A stretch of DNA of 64,000 bases from Shewanella aestuarii (lineage in GTDB: Bacteria > Pseudomonadota > Gammaproteobacteria > Enterobacterales > Shewanellaceae): contig NZ_CP050313.1 of assembly GCF_011765625.1 (NCBI RefSeq), positions 1,236,501 through 1,300,500 of the forward strand, given 5' to 3'. This document shows, one piece after another, positions 37,096 through 46,981 of this stretch. Numbering within the stretch: position 1 is the stretch's first letter; each line of letters begins with the position of its first letter. The translations under genes and the position numbers were made by a program. The notes below the pieces were generated by a model. That model searched no databases and was not told the origin of the DNA. It saw only the letters and a program-made list of their open reading frames with translations.

Positions 37096-38457
37096 ATGAA
37101 TCAAAAACTTGAAAATGTGCTGTTTGGTGTTAGTCAATCAGAATTGATTGATTTAGGCGACCTACAGCGGGCATCACAACTTATTGTGGAGTCGATTTGT
37201 AAAGGGCTAAATGTCGATCGCGCAGGTATTTGGTTATTATCAAAAGATAAACAATCTATAGAGTGTTTTTTATTGTTAGATAAAGCGGCTCAACAAGATA
37301 AAATTACGCTTAATCGTCAAGACTTTCCAAGATACTTTCAAGCGTTAGATACCGAAAGGATTATTGCTGCAAATGATGCGTGTCAGCATGCTGCCACATC
37401 CGAATTTAGCGAGGTGTATCTTAAGCCACAAGGTATAACATCAATGCTTGATGGCCCAATACGTCATGGCGGCAAAATGATTGGGATTATTTGTTGTGAG
37501 CATAGAGGTGATATACGCCAATGGACACGAGATGAAGAAGTATTCGTTGCATCTTTAGCTGATCTTTTCGGGCGAGCTGTGAATGCGAATGAAGTACGTA
37601 GCCATCAACATCAACTTGCAGAACTTAATGCTCAACTTGAATCCACTGTAATCGAGAGAACGCGAGAATTACAGCAAGCTTTAGCGCATTTAAAGTCAAC
37701 TCAGGTTAGTTTAATTGAAAGTGAGAAACTCGCAGCACTAGGGAATTTAGTTGCTGGTGTGGCGCATGAGGTCAACACCCCTTTAGGTATTGCTGTAACT
37801 TCAACAAGTCACTGTATTGATGAATTAAATAAGATCAAAAAGAAATTTGCTAACGATGAGTTAGATGAAGCTGAATTTAACGATTTTATTGAAACCATGA
37901 CAGATGGTTTATTGTTAATTGAGCGTAATTTATCTCGTGCAGCAGAATTAGTACATAATTTTAAACGTACGTCAGCTGATCAATTAACACTTGAAAAAGA
38001 ATATTTTAATCTTTCTGAATATTTGGAACAAATATCAACGCCTTTAAGGCCATTAACCCGTAAAAATCGTATTGGATTAGATATTCAATTTGCTGAAAAT
38101 GTTATGGTTGAATCTTACCCAGGTGCGATTGCGCAAATATTCACTAATTTGGTTTCAAACTGTTTTCGACATGCTTTTCCTGAAGGGTTTCAAGGTGATA
38201 AGCGGATCATTTTAGGTGTAGAAGAATCTGGTGATGAAATAAAAATGTTTTATAAAGATAATGGTATTGGTTTAAGTGCTGAGACCAAAGAACGGATTTT
38301 TGAACCTTTTTATACAACAGCCAGAAATGCAGGTGGCACGGGGTTAGGCATGTCGATAGTTTATAATTTAGTGACTCAAAAACTGGGTGGTCGTATTGTG
38401 TTGGTCTCTGAGGTCAATCAAGGATTAGAGATTGATATATTTATCAATAAAAAATAA
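37096..38457 (+). CDS. GAF-domain sensor histidine kinase
   Basis: 453 aa with no membrane segment, so it is cytoplasmic. GAF domain at about 20-165 ([31 protein letters not shown]), a coiled coil at about 165-210, a HisKA-like segment with [18 protein letters not shown] (phosphorylated His), and an ATPase domain with [35 protein letters not shown] and [12 protein letters not shown]. It is likely the partner of the HD-GYP regulator just upstream. The GAF ligand is unknown. Confidence 0.9.
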   Translation: MNQKLENVLFGVSQSELIDLGDLQRASQLIVESICKGLNVDRAGIWLLSKDKQSIECFLLLDKAAQQDKITLNRQDFPRYFQALDTERIIAANDACQHAATSEFSEVYLKPQGITSMLDGPIRHGGKMIGIICCEHRGDIRQWTRDEEVFVASLADLFGRAVNANEVRSHQHQLAELNAQLESTVIERTRELQQALAHLKSTQVSLIESEKLAALGNLVAGVAHEVNTPLGIAVTSTSHCIDELNKIKKKFANDELDEAEFNDFIETMTDGLLLIERNLSRAAELVHNFKRTSADQLTLEKEYFNLSEYLEQISTPLRPLTRKNRIGLDIQFAENVMVESYPGAIAQIFTNLVSNCFRHAFPEGFQGDKRIILGVEESGDEIKMFYKDNGIGLSAETKERIFEPFYTTARNAGGTGLGMSIVYNLVTQKLGGRIVLVSEVNQGLEIDIFINKK

Positions 38458-38483
38458 AAAACGCACTTTACGGTGCGTTTTTT
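38457..38483. terminator. Terminator between the kinase gene and proS
   Basis: ACGCAC-tttacg-GTGCGT with A and T runs on both sides. The region is convergent, so it serves both. Confidence 0.85.
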
Positions 38484-38517
38484 ATATCGATTTTACTCAA
38501 TGATTATTGTTGAAGGC

Positions 38518-40227
38518 TTATTTAGCGGCTTTTAAAAACTCAACAATTTGATCAAATGGAATGTCTTGCTTTTCTCCGGTGCGGCGGTTTTTATACTCAA
38601 ACATACCCGCATCAATATTGCGATCACCAATAACAACAACATTGGGTAAACCAATCAATTCCATGTCAGCAAACATAACACCAGGGCGCTCTTTGCGATC
38701 GTCCAACAGCACTTCTATGCCTGCATCTTGAAGGTCTTGGTAAAGTTTTTCAGCAATGTCCGCAACACGATGTGACTTGTGCATGTTCATTGGTAAAATA
38801 CCAACTTTGAACGGTGCAATTGCTTCTGGCCAAATGATGCCTCGATCATCATGATTTTGCTCAATTGCAGCTGCAACAATACGGCTGACACCGACACCGT
38901 AACAACCCATTAATAGTACTTGTGCTTTACCGTTTTCATCTAATACTGTGGCATTCATTGCTTTTGAGTAATTAGTGCCAAGCTGGAAAATATGACCTAC
39001 TTCAATACCGCGAGCCATTGAATATGTCCCTTTACCATCAGGTGTGGCTTCACCTTCAATGACATTACGAATATCAGCAGCGGTTGCTAAAGGAAGATCA
39101 CGTTCCCAGTTAATACCGAAATAATGTTTGTCATCTTGGTTAGCTCCGGCGGCAAAGTCGCTCATTACTGCAACACTGTGGTCAATAATAACTGGAATGT
39201 TTAAGCCTATAGGGCCAATTGAGCCTGGGCCAGCACCAATAGCAGCTCGAATCTCTGCTTCGCTTGCCATTTCTAGTGGCGACGCTACTGCCTCTAACTT
39301 ATCCGCTTTTACTTCGTTTAATTCGTGGTCGCCACGGATAATCAAAGCAATTAATGGCGTTTCTTCATTAGACCCTTTTACGATTAAGGTTTTAACTGTC
39401 TTAGTGATGTCTAAATCAAATTGCTCAACGAGTTCTGCAATGGTTTTGGCATTAGGTGTATCAATTAAGGTTAACTCTTGTGTTGGCGCTTGCAGTGTGG
39501 TCGTTGGCATTGGCGATTCTGCTTTTTCAATGTTAGCGGCGTAATCGCTACCCGTTGAATAAGCAATTAAATCTTCACCGCTATTAGCCAACACATGGAA
39601 CTCATGTGACAAACTGCCGCCAATTGAGCCGGTATCAGCCAGCACTGGACGATATTCAAGTCCCATGCGTTCAAGAATATTACAGTAGGCGGTATACATA
39701 GATTGATAAGTATCATCCATGGTTTGCTGATCTAAATGGAAAGAGTAAGCATCTTTCATCAAAAATTCACGCGCGCGCATTACACCAAAGCGCGGACGAA
39801 CTTCATCACGAAACTTTGTTTGTACTTGGTACAGTGTCAAGGGTAATTGCTTATAAGAGTTCACTTCTTTGCGAACTAAGTCGGTGATCACTTCTTCATG
39901 GGTTGGACCTAATACAAAGTCACGATTATGGCGGTCTTGGAAGCGTAATAGTTCTGGGCCAAACTTTTCCCAACGACCTGTTTCCATCCACAAGTCTGCT
40001 GGTTGAACTAGCGGCATAAGAATTTCTACGGCACCTGCGTTGTTCATTTCTTCACGAACAATAGCTTCAACTTTACGTAATACACGCAAACCTGAGGGTA
40101 ACCAGCTGTATAAGCCAGATGCATTGCGACGGATCATGCCGGCACGCAACATTAATTGATGGCTAATAACTTCAGCATTTGCTGGGGTTTCTTTTTGTGT
40201 TGAAAGCAGGTACTTGCTAACTCGCAT
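38518..40227 (-). CDS. proS: Prolyl-tRNA synthetase
   Basis: 569 aa from the ATG at 40227 ([20 protein letters not shown], the standard ProS N-terminus); an in-frame TTG 12 bases upstream is less likely. Class II motifs are visible: motif 2 [33 protein letters not shown] and motif 3 [14 protein letters not shown]. An editing domain (about residues 225-400) makes this the long bacterial type. It charges tRNA-Pro. Transcription is away from trmO, rcsF and the acetyltransferase, which are on the same strand downstream in position but lie upstream in transcription. Confidence 0.95.
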   Translation of the reverse strand: MRVSKYLLSTQKETPANAEVISHQLMLRAGMIRRNASGLYSWLPSGLRVLRKVEAIVREEMNNAGAVEILMPLVQPADLWMETGRWEKFGPELLRFQDRHNRDFVLGPTHEEVITDLVRKEVNSYKQLPLTLYQVQTKFRDEVRPRFGVMRAREFLMKDAYSFHLDQQTMDDTYQSMYTAYCNILERMGLEYRPVLADTGSIGGSLSHEFHVLANSGEDLIAYSTGSDYAANIEKAESPMPTTTLQAPTQELTLIDTPNAKTIAELVEQFDLDITKTVKTLIVKGSNEETPLIALIIRGDHELNEVKADKLEAVASPLEMASEAEIRAAIGAGPGSIGPIGLNIPVIIDHSVAVMSDFAAGANQDDKHYFGINWERDLPLATAADIRNVIEGEATPDGKGTYSMARGIEVGHIFQLGTNYSKAMNATVLDENGKAQVLLMGCYGVGVSRIVAAAIEQNHDDRGIIWPEAIAPFKVGILPMNMHKSHRVADIAEKLYQDLQDAGIEVLLDDRKERPGVMFADMELIGLPNVVVIGDRNIDAGMFEYKNRRTGEKQDIPFDQIVEFLKAAK

Positions 40228-40354
40228 TCCAATGTCCAATTTAATAAAAGAGAATGGGCGTCATTTTAGCACTTGAAGCGTTGATGTCACCTGAATTATT
40301 TAAAAATAGGTCGCTGATAAATTGTCACATGACGACAATCAAACTTGATTCTGG

Positions 40355-40966
40355 TTACTTGTTGCGTCTATCGCCAATAATCTTGGCGGGATTTCCAGCC
40401 ACAATGGCATAAGGAGGAATATCTTTTGTAACGATACATCCCATCCCCACTACCGCATGATCGCCAATTGTAATACCATCAACTAAGCCTGCTTGTGCGC
40501 CAATCCACACATCTTTGCCGATAAAAATACCTTTAGAACTGACAGCTTGCTGGTAGATAGGTGTTTGTGGTGACATACCGTGATTAAAGGCATAAACGGT
40601 AACATTGTTTGCTATGCGAGTTTGTGATCCAATATGGATACCGGCTTTGCCGCCATCAAGGCTGCAGCCATGATTGATGGCGACCTCATCGCCTAAAGTG
40701 ATTGGGCCGTGCATAAACACATCTGCAGCAATCATACATTTGTTACCTACAATGATATCTCTACCGGGTTCGGCAAAAAGCTCAGCCTCTGGAGCTATAA
40801 AGCAATTGTCACCTATTGAAATGGTTTCCAGTAACGTTAGCTGTTGCTGAATGGCTTGTTGCCAAGGGCGTGCCCACTCAAGATGCTTGGGCTTCAAGCT
40901 AAAGTATAACCAAGGCATCCAAGATAAACGCTTTTTATGTTGCTGTTGATAATCGATATTACTCAT
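40355..40966 (-). CDS. Hexapeptide-repeat acetyltransferase
   Basis: 203 aa. Left-handed beta-helix repeats run from about residue 55 (ISIGDNCFIAPEAELF, IIVGNKCMIAADVFMHG, ITLGDEVAINHGCSLDGG, IHIGSQTRIANNVTVYAFNHG) and the C-terminal IFIGKDVWIGAQAGLVDGITIGDHAVVGMGCIVTKDIPPYAIVAGNPAKIIG is the usual acetyltransferase end (xNPAKxI). The acceptor is unknown; the N-terminal helix with tryptophans may help membrane association. It lies four bases after trmO, so they are cotranscribed. Confidence 0.85.
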   Translation of the reverse strand: MSNIDYQQQHKKRLSWMPWLYFSLKPKHLEWARPWQQAIQQQLTLLETISIGDNCFIAPEAELFAEPGRDIIVGNKCMIAADVFMHGPITLGDEVAINHGCSLDGGKAGIHIGSQTRIANNVTVYAFNHGMSPQTPIYQQAVSSKGIFIGKDVWIGAQAGLVDGITIGDHAVVGMGCIVTKDIPPYAIVAGNPAKIIGDRRNK

Positions 40967-40970
40967 GAGT

Positions 40971-41699
40971 TTAATCTTTCAAAAGTGCAACTGTGGTTGG
41001 CTTTAATTCAATTACATTAATTTTGTTATTTATTACCTGCCAAAATATATCTAAATCATAGAGTGCCACTTGATATATTTTAGGATCTTGTTTGGCTTTT
41101 TTATAAGCAGGGCGAGGGTCTTGCGCCAGTACTGAGCTAATTAACGGTTGTAAGGATTGATATTGGCTATTTTGGCTGTAATTTTGTATTTGTGATATTG
41201 CTAAATCACTATAATCAACGGGCATAAGTTCTGGGGCAAATTGGGCAATTCCACCTTGTGCGTCTTTAATGGCATCTGAAAAAGGAATATAAGGTTTAAT
41301 ATCAATAATAGGCGTGCCATCAAGTAAATCCATACCTGATATCTCTAAGCACACTTTTCCTTTACGTTGCACAACAGCATGTAATTTAACCACAGACTGA
41401 CCAATTCCATTGGGGCGAAATGTAGATCGAGTTGCAAATACCCCAAGCTTTTCATTCCCGCCTAACCTTGGTGGTCTAACTGTGGTTTTCCAACCTTGAG
41501 CTAAGTTTTCATGAAAACAAAATAATAGCCATAAATGCGAATATTGCTCGATACCTCTAACTGTATCAAGATTATTAAGTTCGGGTACCAGCTCTACATA
41601 GCCTTTGACATCAACTAATCCTGGCTGACGTGGAATACCAAACTTTTGTTTATAAGGGGTTCGACAAATTGCAACGGCATTAATTTCAGAGGTGAACAT
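40971..41699 (-). CDS. trmO: tRNA (N6-threonylcarbamoyladenosine(37)-N6)-methyltransferase TrmO
   Basis: 242 aa, UPF0066 family. VAICRTPYKQKFGIPRQPGLV at the N-terminus, IEQYSHLWLLFCFHEN, TVRPPRLGGNEKLGVFATRSTFRPNGIGQSVVKL and DLLDGTPIIDIKPYIPFSDA are all signatures of the single-sheet SAM-binding fold. It methylates t6A at position 37 of tRNA-Thr (TrmO/YaeB). In E. coli the order rcsF-trmO-proS is the same as here, except that an acetyltransferase gene is inserted before proS. Confidence 0.92.
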   Translation of the reverse strand: MFTSEINAVAICRTPYKQKFGIPRQPGLVDVKGYVELVPELNNLDTVRGIEQYSHLWLLFCFHENLAQGWKTTVRPPRLGGNEKLGVFATRSTFRPNGIGQSVVKLHAVVQRKGKVCLEISGMDLLDGTPIIDIKPYIPFSDAIKDAQGGIAQFAPELMPVDYSDLAISQIQNYSQNSQYQSLQPLISSVLAQDPRPAYKKAKQDPKIYQVALYDLDIFWQVINNKINVIELKPTTVALLKD

Positions 41700-41789
41700 G
41701 TAAGATCTGTCTATTGGCTAGATATCAATTAGAAACAAGCTTAGCTTAAGTAAGACAAGCTTGTTATTGAAGAGTGTATTAATTAAAAA

Positions 41790-42185
41790 CTATTCAGTTT
41801 TCAGTTGCTGTATCGCTTGACCAACACAAAAGCTGCGGCTATAGCAGGCTGAGTCTTGTTCTTCGGTTAGCATACATTGTTTAATAATAAGACCATTAGC
41901 GCCCATATCTGCTGCGTGTTTACGTGCCTCTGTGCGAGCATCTTCAATTGATGCAGGCGCACCATTAGCAAGCTCTTGACAAGATTCTCCTTCAGCTAAA
42001 CCAATAACCTTATAGTTGCCGGTTGGGGTATTTGCTCCTTCATAGAGGGTTACATCGCCAACCTTGAAATATTCATTAATCGTTTTTCGGTCAAGGTTAC
42101 TATTAAATGCGTAATCACCCGCACAGGCCGTAAGCAAAATAATAATGACTGAAACGCTGAAGGTTTTTTTAATAGATATAGGCAT
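41790..42185 (-). CDS. rcsF: RcsF-like outer membrane lipoprotein
   Basis: 131 aa. Signal peptide with lipobox LTAC (Cys at about 21). The domain carries the RcsF pattern: GESCQ...A..AR..A...GANGLIIKQCMLTEEQDSACYSRSFCVGQA, with four cysteines for the two disulfides, matching the C/C/C/C positions of E. coli RcsF. RcsF senses envelope stress and signals to the Rcs phosphorelay in enterobacteria. Whether Shewanella has the rest of Rcs cannot be seen here. Position next to trmO-proS supports orthology. Confidence 0.8.
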   Translation of the reverse strand: MPISIKKTFSVSVIIILLTACAGDYAFNSNLDRKTINEYFKVGDVTLYEGANTPTGNYKVIGLAEGESCQELANGAPASIEDARTEARKHAADMGANGLIIKQCMLTEEQDSACYSRSFCVGQAIQQLKTE

Positions 42186-42265
42186 AATTAGCTCACTTAG
42201 TCCGGATTTAGTACAGTTTACCTTGTCTGTATTAGAGGTTAAAGCAAACTTTAATTTGTCATAAA

Positions 42266-42293
42266 AAAAGCGCTTACCGAAGTAAGCGCTTTT
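42266..42293 (-). terminator. Terminator after the H-NS family gene
   Basis: AAAAGCGCTTAC-cgaa-GTAAGCGCTTTT, with seven Ts on the minus strand, 17 bases after the stop of the gene at 42311. Confidence 0.88.
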
Positions 42294-42310
42294 GTCTAAA
42301 AGTTTAATGA

Positions 42311-42718
42311 TTATTCCATGCCTGGTATTAAAAAGTCATTTAATGACTTACCGGCATCAACTTCTTTTTTGAATACGGTAGGCATGCGACCTTGGCCAGT
42401 CCATTGAATTAACTCACCATCAACTGTGATCTGATATTTAGGTGGGCGTGGCGCACGTTTTTTCGGTGCGGCTTTAACTGCTGATACTTCACCTAAATCT
42501 TCAATTGATAAACCACTGTTTTCAATTTGAGCTAGAATTTCAGCAATACGTGCATTACGTTCTGCATTAGCAGCTTCTTCTGCTTTTGCATCTTCTTCAC
42601 GTTCGGTAATAATTTTATTAAGCTTGGTTGCAAGATCATGTAGTTCTTCAATGCTTAATTCTTTCACTGCTGCTTTAAAGCGACGACCGTGGGTTAGAAT
42701 ATCTAAAAAATCACTCAT
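42311..42718 (-). CDS. H-NS family nucleoid-associated protein
   Basis: 135 aa from the ATG at 42718 (MSDFLDILTHGRRFKAAVKELSIEELHDL); the frame extends upstream but without support. The N-terminal 65 residues form a helical, charged oligomerisation coiled coil. After a basic linker (KAAPKKRAPRPPKYQ) the DNA-binding domain has YQITVDGELIQWTGQGRMPTVFKKEVDAGKSLNDFLI, with the AT-hook-like QGRMP loop (E. coli QGRTP). It silences AT-rich and acquired DNA. The 498-bp region 42719-43216 before etfB is very AT-rich and is shared with the divergent etfBA; it contains only the operator noted at 43124. Confidence 0.9.
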   Translation of the reverse strand: MSDFLDILTHGRRFKAAVKELSIEELHDLATKLNKIITEREEDAKAEEAANAERNARIAEILAQIENSGLSIEDLGEVSAVKAAPKKRAPRPPKYQITVDGELIQWTGQGRMPTVFKKEVDAGKSLNDFLIPGME

Positions 42719-43123
42719 ATTGTTTCGCGTCCTAATTTTATTGGGATACACATTATTTGATACTTTAAGCTTTGAATGATTAATGTCGTACAACATGCGG
42801 TTTAACGATTATTGATGATAAGTCAGTCAATAATGTTATCTCATTCCCTAGATTTTAATTCCCTAACGACACACATTTTTAAAGCGATTCATTCAAACGA
42901 ATAATTAATAAATAAATGCTTATTTTATTAATAAGCCTAATAATAGAAAGATATTCACTTATGATCAATTTAATTTAACAAAATACATATAAATAATGAT
43001 TATATTTAGTTAATAAACCTAAATATGAGAGATGATAATTATCCTTACTTTTTTGGGTGTTACTAAAACTTGCCAGTTTAAGATTTTTTTAAGTAAATTT
43101 TTCAAACAATCGTTTAACTTGTG

Positions 43124-43152
43124 TTGACGTTAACGTCAACAGGACGTAAAGT
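43124..43152 (+). promoter_or_regulatory. LiuR-like operator and promoter of etfBA
   Basis: TTGACGTTAACGTCAA (43124-43139) is a perfect 16-bp palindrome; with one G and C each side it is 18 bp. TTGACG serves as -35 and TAAAGT (43147-43152), 17 bases later, as -10. It resembles TTTACGTAAAGGTAAA before liuR. etfBA is a known type of LiuR target in gammaproteobacteria; the specific link here is inference. Confidence 0.72.
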
Positions 43153-43216
43153 TGAAACCAATTGCATTGGTAATGGCCAATGCTGTCCATAGACAAAGGT
43201 GTAGAAAGGAAACCCT

Positions 43217-43966
43217 ATGAAAATATTGGTGCCTGTAAAGCGCGTCGTCGATGCCAATGTGAAGGTCAGGGTAAAAGCTGATAATTCAAATGTTGATACC
43301 GCTAACTTAAAAATGGCGTTAAACCCATTTTGTGAAATTGCAGTAGAAGAAGCTGTACGATTAAAAGAAGCTGGCATTGCAACTGAAGTTGTCGTGGTTA
43401 GCATCGGTGCTAAAGTGGTACAAGAACAATTAAGAACCGCCATGGCATTAGGTGCCGATCGTGCTATTCATGTCGAAACCGATGAAGATCTCGTCCCTTT
43501 ATCAATTGCTAAGCTATTAAATGCGGTACAGCAAAAAGAACAAGCCCAAATAGTACTCTTTGGTAAGCAGTCAATTGATGGTGATAACAACCAAACAGGG
43601 CAAATGCTTGCCGCACTAGCGGATTTACCTCAAGCCACTTTTGCTTCAGAAGTTAAGGTTGAAGGTGAATCAATTACCGTTACGCGTGAGATTGACGGTG
43701 GTTTACAAACGTTAAAAATGCCTTTGCCAGCCGTTGTTACAGTTGACTTGCGTTTGAACGAGCCTCGTTATGCTTCGCTACCCAATATTATGAAGGCAAA
43801 GCGTAAACCTTTAGAAACATTGGCAGTGGCTGATTTAGGTGTCACGTTAAAAGCCCATCAAACAGTATTAAAGGTCACCCCGCCTGCTGAGCGTCAAGCG
43901 GGTATTATGGTGTCTTCTGTTGAAGAGTTAGTTGAAAAATTAAGAAACGAAGCGAAGGTGATCTAA
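43217..43966 (+). CDS. etfB: Electron transfer flavoprotein, beta subunit
   Basis: 249 aa. [20 protein letters not shown] is the usual EtfB start, and [29 protein letters not shown] and [33 protein letters not shown] (AMP-binding loop) are family hallmarks. With EtfA it takes electrons from acyl-CoA dehydrogenases such as LiuA and passes them to ETF-ubiquinone oxidoreductase. It starts after AAAGGAAA and ends one base before etfA. The palindrome upstream suggests control with the liu operon. Confidence 0.95.
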   Translation: MKILVPVKRVVDANVKVRVKADNSNVDTANLKMALNPFCEIAVEEAVRLKEAGIATEVVVVSIGAKVVQEQLRTAMALGADRAIHVETDEDLVPLSIAKLLNAVQQKEQAQIVLFGKQSIDGDNNQTGQMLAALADLPQATFASEVKVEGESITVTREIDGGLQTLKMPLPAVVTVDLRLNEPRYASLPNIMKAKRKPLETLAVADLGVTLKAHQTVLKVTPPAERQAGIMVSSVEELVEKLRNEAKVI

Positions 43967-43967
43967 C

Positions 43968-44891
43968 ATGGCTATTTTAGTTTTAGCAGAACACGATAAT
44001 GCGCATTTAAAAGCCGACACCGCTAAAGTTGTTGCTGCTGCAACGGCTATTGGTGGCGATATTCATGTGTTAGTTGCCGGTAGTGGATGTGCTAGCGCAG
44101 CAACTGCGGCTCAATCTTTAGCTGGTGTGAGCAAAGTATTAGTGGCTGATGCCGCAGAATATACCAATCACCTTGCTGATAATCTGGCTAAATTAATCTT
44201 GAGCCTAGCTGGAGATTACGAACATATCCTTGCTGCAGCATCAAGCGTGGGTAAAGATACATTACCTCGTGTTGCAGCCTTATTGGATGTGAGTCAAATT
44301 TCTGAAGTGATTGGCGTTGAAAGCGCTGATACCTTTATTCGCCCTATTTATGCAGGTAGTGCTTTGGCTACGGTACAAAGCTTAGATGCCAAAAAAGTAA
44401 TGACGATTCGCCCAAGTGCCTTTGATGCAGTGGCTAATACAGGAAGTGCTGAACTTGCCAATGTGGCTGAAGCCATCCAGTCGAAAGCTGAATTTGTTTC
44501 TCAAAGTTTAACTGAATCAGCGCGCCCAGAATTAGGTAATGCTGGCATTATCGTTTCTGGTGGTCGTGGCATGGGTAGCGGAGAGAACTTTGCTATTCTT
44601 GAACAATTAGCTGATAAGCTTGGTGCGGCTGTTGGAGCTTCACGTGCTGCAGTTGATGCCGGTTTTGTGCCTAATGATCTACAAGTTGGACAAACAGGGA
44701 AAATTGTTGCTCCTGATTTGTATATCGCAGTGGGGATTTCTGGTGCGATTCAACATTTAGCAGGTATGAAAGACTCAAAAGTTATCGTCGCGATTAACAA
44801 AGATCCAGAAGCGCCAATTTTCCAAGTGGCAGACTACGGTTTAGAGGCTGATTTATTTGAAGCGATTCCAGCATTGAATAACCTGATTTAA
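43968..44891 (+). CDS. etfA: Electron transfer flavoprotein, alpha subunit
   Basis: 307 aa. [21 protein letters not shown] at the start; the C-terminal FAD-binding domain holds [102 protein letters not shown], the standard EtfA signature. It carries FAD and completes the ETF heterodimer. It follows etfB by one base and ends before the terminator at 44912. Confidence 0.95.
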   Translation: MAILVLAEHDNAHLKADTAKVVAAATAIGGDIHVLVAGSGCASAATAAQSLAGVSKVLVADAAEYTNHLADNLAKLILSLAGDYEHILAAASSVGKDTLPRVAALLDVSQISEVIGVESADTFIRPIYAGSALATVQSLDAKKVMTIRPSAFDAVANTGSAELANVAEAIQSKAEFVSQSLTESARPELGNAGIIVSGGRGMGSGENFAILEQLADKLGAAVGASRAAVDAGFVPNDLQVGQTGKIVAPDLYIAVGISGAIQHLAGMKDSKVIVAINKDPEAPIFQVADYGLEADLFEAIPALNNLI

Positions 44892-44911
44892 AGTGTGATA
44901 TTGTTCACAAT

Positions 44912-44945
44912 ATACGGCCATGGGGTAGCATCCTCATGGCCGTAT
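44912..44945 (+). terminator. Terminator after etfA
   Basis: ATACGGCCATG / CATGGCCGTAT, 11-bp stem with a 12-base loop, followed by a GTGTTTTC tail. The T run is weak. Confidence 0.7.
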
Positions 44946-45034
44946 GTGTTTTCATGTGCGCGCTTTGTGCCCGCACAACTTTAAGCTATGCTTATTTATT
45001 GAACAATAGCTTATCGTTTGTTGGGATAACGCCC

Positions 45035-45230
45035 TTTTAAGTAGAGGTGCGCTAAATATGAGTAAAGGTAAGTAGGGTGATGCCTGTGATCTATCTTGAA
45101 AGGATTTAGCGCCGAAGTTGTGATTGATATCGGTCAATACAGCTGGTGTTGTTACCGAATAGGTACTGCACTGCCATAGTATTTTTTGTCGGGATGACAA
45201 GAAGAAATTACTATGGAGCGCTACTGATAG
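45035..45230 (+). promoter_or_regulatory. Lysine riboswitch (L box)
   Basis: Core segments occur in the known order and spacing: AAGTAGAGGTGCGC, GAGTA, GAAAGGATTTAGCGCCGAAG, then CGGTCAATACAGCTGG, CCGAATAGGTACTGCACTGCC and a closing TATGGAGCGCTACTGATAG that pairs with the first segment (GTAG/CTAC and GCGC). These match the lysine aptamer of B. subtilis lysC by eye. A hairpin GGTGT...AAGATA/TATCTT...ACACC follows at 45235-45267, without a T run; another, TTCGT/ACGAA, sits by the start codon region, so control of translation is likely. It lies 81 bases before the NhaC-type transporter gene. Confidence 0.92.
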
Positions 45231-45310
45231 GACAGGTGTTTCTTAAGATATTGCATTATCTTACACCGGTTCAGTTGCCCTCCATTCGTACTTACACGAA
45301 GAATAAATTA

Positions 45311-46870
45311 ATGAATGTTTTAAGTCACGCCGATTCGGCTTTATCACTATTGCCTCCTGTCATCGCTATTGTGTTGGCTATTACCACCAGAAAAGTTTTA
45401 TTGTCTCTTGGCATTGGTATTTTAGTGGGCGCGTTATTACTTACTCAGTTTGCGATAGGCGATACTGCAGTATTTATAGGGGAAACCGTTAAAGGTCTTG
45501 TTTGGGATGATGGCGCGTTAAATAGCTGGAACCTCCAAATTCTTGGCTTTTTGGTGATGTTAGGGATGATAACGGCTCTCATCACTGTCAGTGGCGCTGC
45601 CCGTGCTTTTGCTGATTGGGCTCATGAGCGTATTCGTAATAAGCGTGATGCTAAGTTAATGACCATTTTCTTAGGTTGTGTCGTGTTTATTGATGATTAT
45701 TTTAATAGCTTAGTTGTGGGTTCTATTGCGAAGCCTATTACTGATAGATATCACATCTCACGCGCTAAACTTGCCTATTTATTGGATTCTACCGCGGCGC
45801 CAATTTGTGTTATTTCACCCATCTCAAGTTGGGGGGCTTATATTATTGCCTTGATTGGTGGTATTTTAACCGCGCATGGTTTTACTGAATCAGGACACTT
45901 AAGTGTGTTTGTTCAGATGATCCCAATGAATTTCTACGCGGTTTTTTCTTTATTATTGTTGTTGTGTGTCGCCTTATTCAGCTTAGATATTGGCGCTATG
46001 CGCCAACATGAGTTGAATGCTCAAAAAGGCGAGCTGTTTGATGAATCTAAAGGACTACCACCAGGGGCAAATGCTGACTTACCTGAAGCCGATACGGGTA
46101 AAATTTTGGGATTGTTCTTACCTATTTTTGCCCTAATTGCTGCAACTGTCTTCTTTATGCTTAACAGTGGTGCTGCTGCACTGGCTGCGGATGGTCAATC
46201 ATTTAGTGTTATCGGCGCATTTGAAAATACCGAAGTGAGTCAGTCATTATTTTATGGCTCGATTGTTGGCTTCCTTGTGACGCTTGTTTTAGCCTTTGTG
46301 CAAAAAATAGATATCAAACTAATTATGTTAGGTATTACCGCAGGTGCTCGTTCAATGTTACCGGCGATTTACATTCTATTATTTGCATGGACCATTGCTG
46401 GGGTGATTGGTCAATTAGAAACGGGCAAATATATGGCGAGTTTGGTCACTGGTGCTATTCCGTTTGCATTGTTGCCGGTAGTGCTATTTATTCTTGCGGG
46501 TATTACGGCGTTTTCTACCGGAACCAGCTGGGGCACCTTTGGGATTATGTTGCCAATTGCTGCTGATATGGCGATGGGGAGTGACTCAACCATGATGCTG
46601 CCTATGTTGTCTGCGGTACTGGCTGGGGCGGTATTTGGTGACCATTGCTCACCGATTTCAGATACCACTATTTTGTCTTCAACCGGTGCGAGTTGTCACC
46701 ATATTGATCACGTCATTACTCAGTTACCTTACGCGTTAATTGTGGCCTTTATCAGTATTATTGGTTATGCAGTACTAGGGTATACAGGATCAATTTTAAT
46801 GGGCTTTATAGCCTGTAGCTTGGTATTTGCTATCAGCTTATTTGGATTGAAGTTAAAGGCTGGTCGTTAA
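45311..46870 (+). CDS. NhaC-type transporter under lysine riboswitch control
   Basis: 519 aa from the ATG at 45311; the long upstream open frame overlaps the riboswitch and is rejected. It has about 12 membrane segments of the NhaC/Na+-H+ antiporter family (CVVFIDDYFNSLVVGSIAKPITDRYHISRAKLAYLLDSTAAPICVISPISSWGAY is the family core; also GTSWGTFGIMLPIAADMAMG and AGAVFGDHCSPISDTTILSSTGA). The lysine aptamer ahead points to lysine uptake (the LysW type predicted in comparative genomics) rather than Na+/H+ exchange; this is inference. A strong terminator follows. Confidence 0.88.
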   Translation: MNVLSHADSALSLLPPVIAIVLAITTRKVLLSLGIGILVGALLLTQFAIGDTAVFIGETVKGLVWDDGALNSWNLQILGFLVMLGMITALITVSGAARAFADWAHERIRNKRDAKLMTIFLGCVVFIDDYFNSLVVGSIAKPITDRYHISRAKLAYLLDSTAAPICVISPISSWGAYIIALIGGILTAHGFTESGHLSVFVQMIPMNFYAVFSLLLLLCVALFSLDIGAMRQHELNAQKGELFDESKGLPPGANADLPEADTGKILGLFLPIFALIAATVFFMLNSGAAALAADGQSFSVIGAFENTEVSQSLFYGSIVGFLVTLVLAFVQKIDIKLIMLGITAGARSMLPAIYILLFAWTIAGVIGQLETGKYMASLVTGAIPFALLPVVLFILAGITAFSTGTSWGTFGIMLPIAADMAMGSDSTMMLPMLSAVLAGAVFGDHCSPISDTTILSSTGASCHHIDHVITQLPYALIVAFISIIGYAVLGYTGSILMGFIACSLVFAISLFGLKLKAGR

Positions 46871-46884
46871 GCAATTTTGACATT

Positions 46885-46919
46885 AAAAAGCCGCTCAGAT
46901 AACACTGTGCGGCTTTTTT
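46885..46919 (+). terminator. Terminator after the NhaC-type gene
   Basis: AAAAAGCCGC...CAG/CTG...GCGGCTTTTTT, strong stem with T run. Confidence 0.88.
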
Positions 46920-46981
46920 GTTTGTTTTTATTGTCGATATACAAGTAGAATTTACCCAAAAATAGCGATTAGGAAATCATT

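Noticed and set aside
40321..40340. ATTGTC/GACAAT as terminator of the acetyltransferase or proS region
   Set aside because: Weak stem and no T run.
45146..45310. N-terminal extension of the NhaC-type protein
   Set aside because: It lies in the lysine riboswitch, and the conserved protein starts at 45311.
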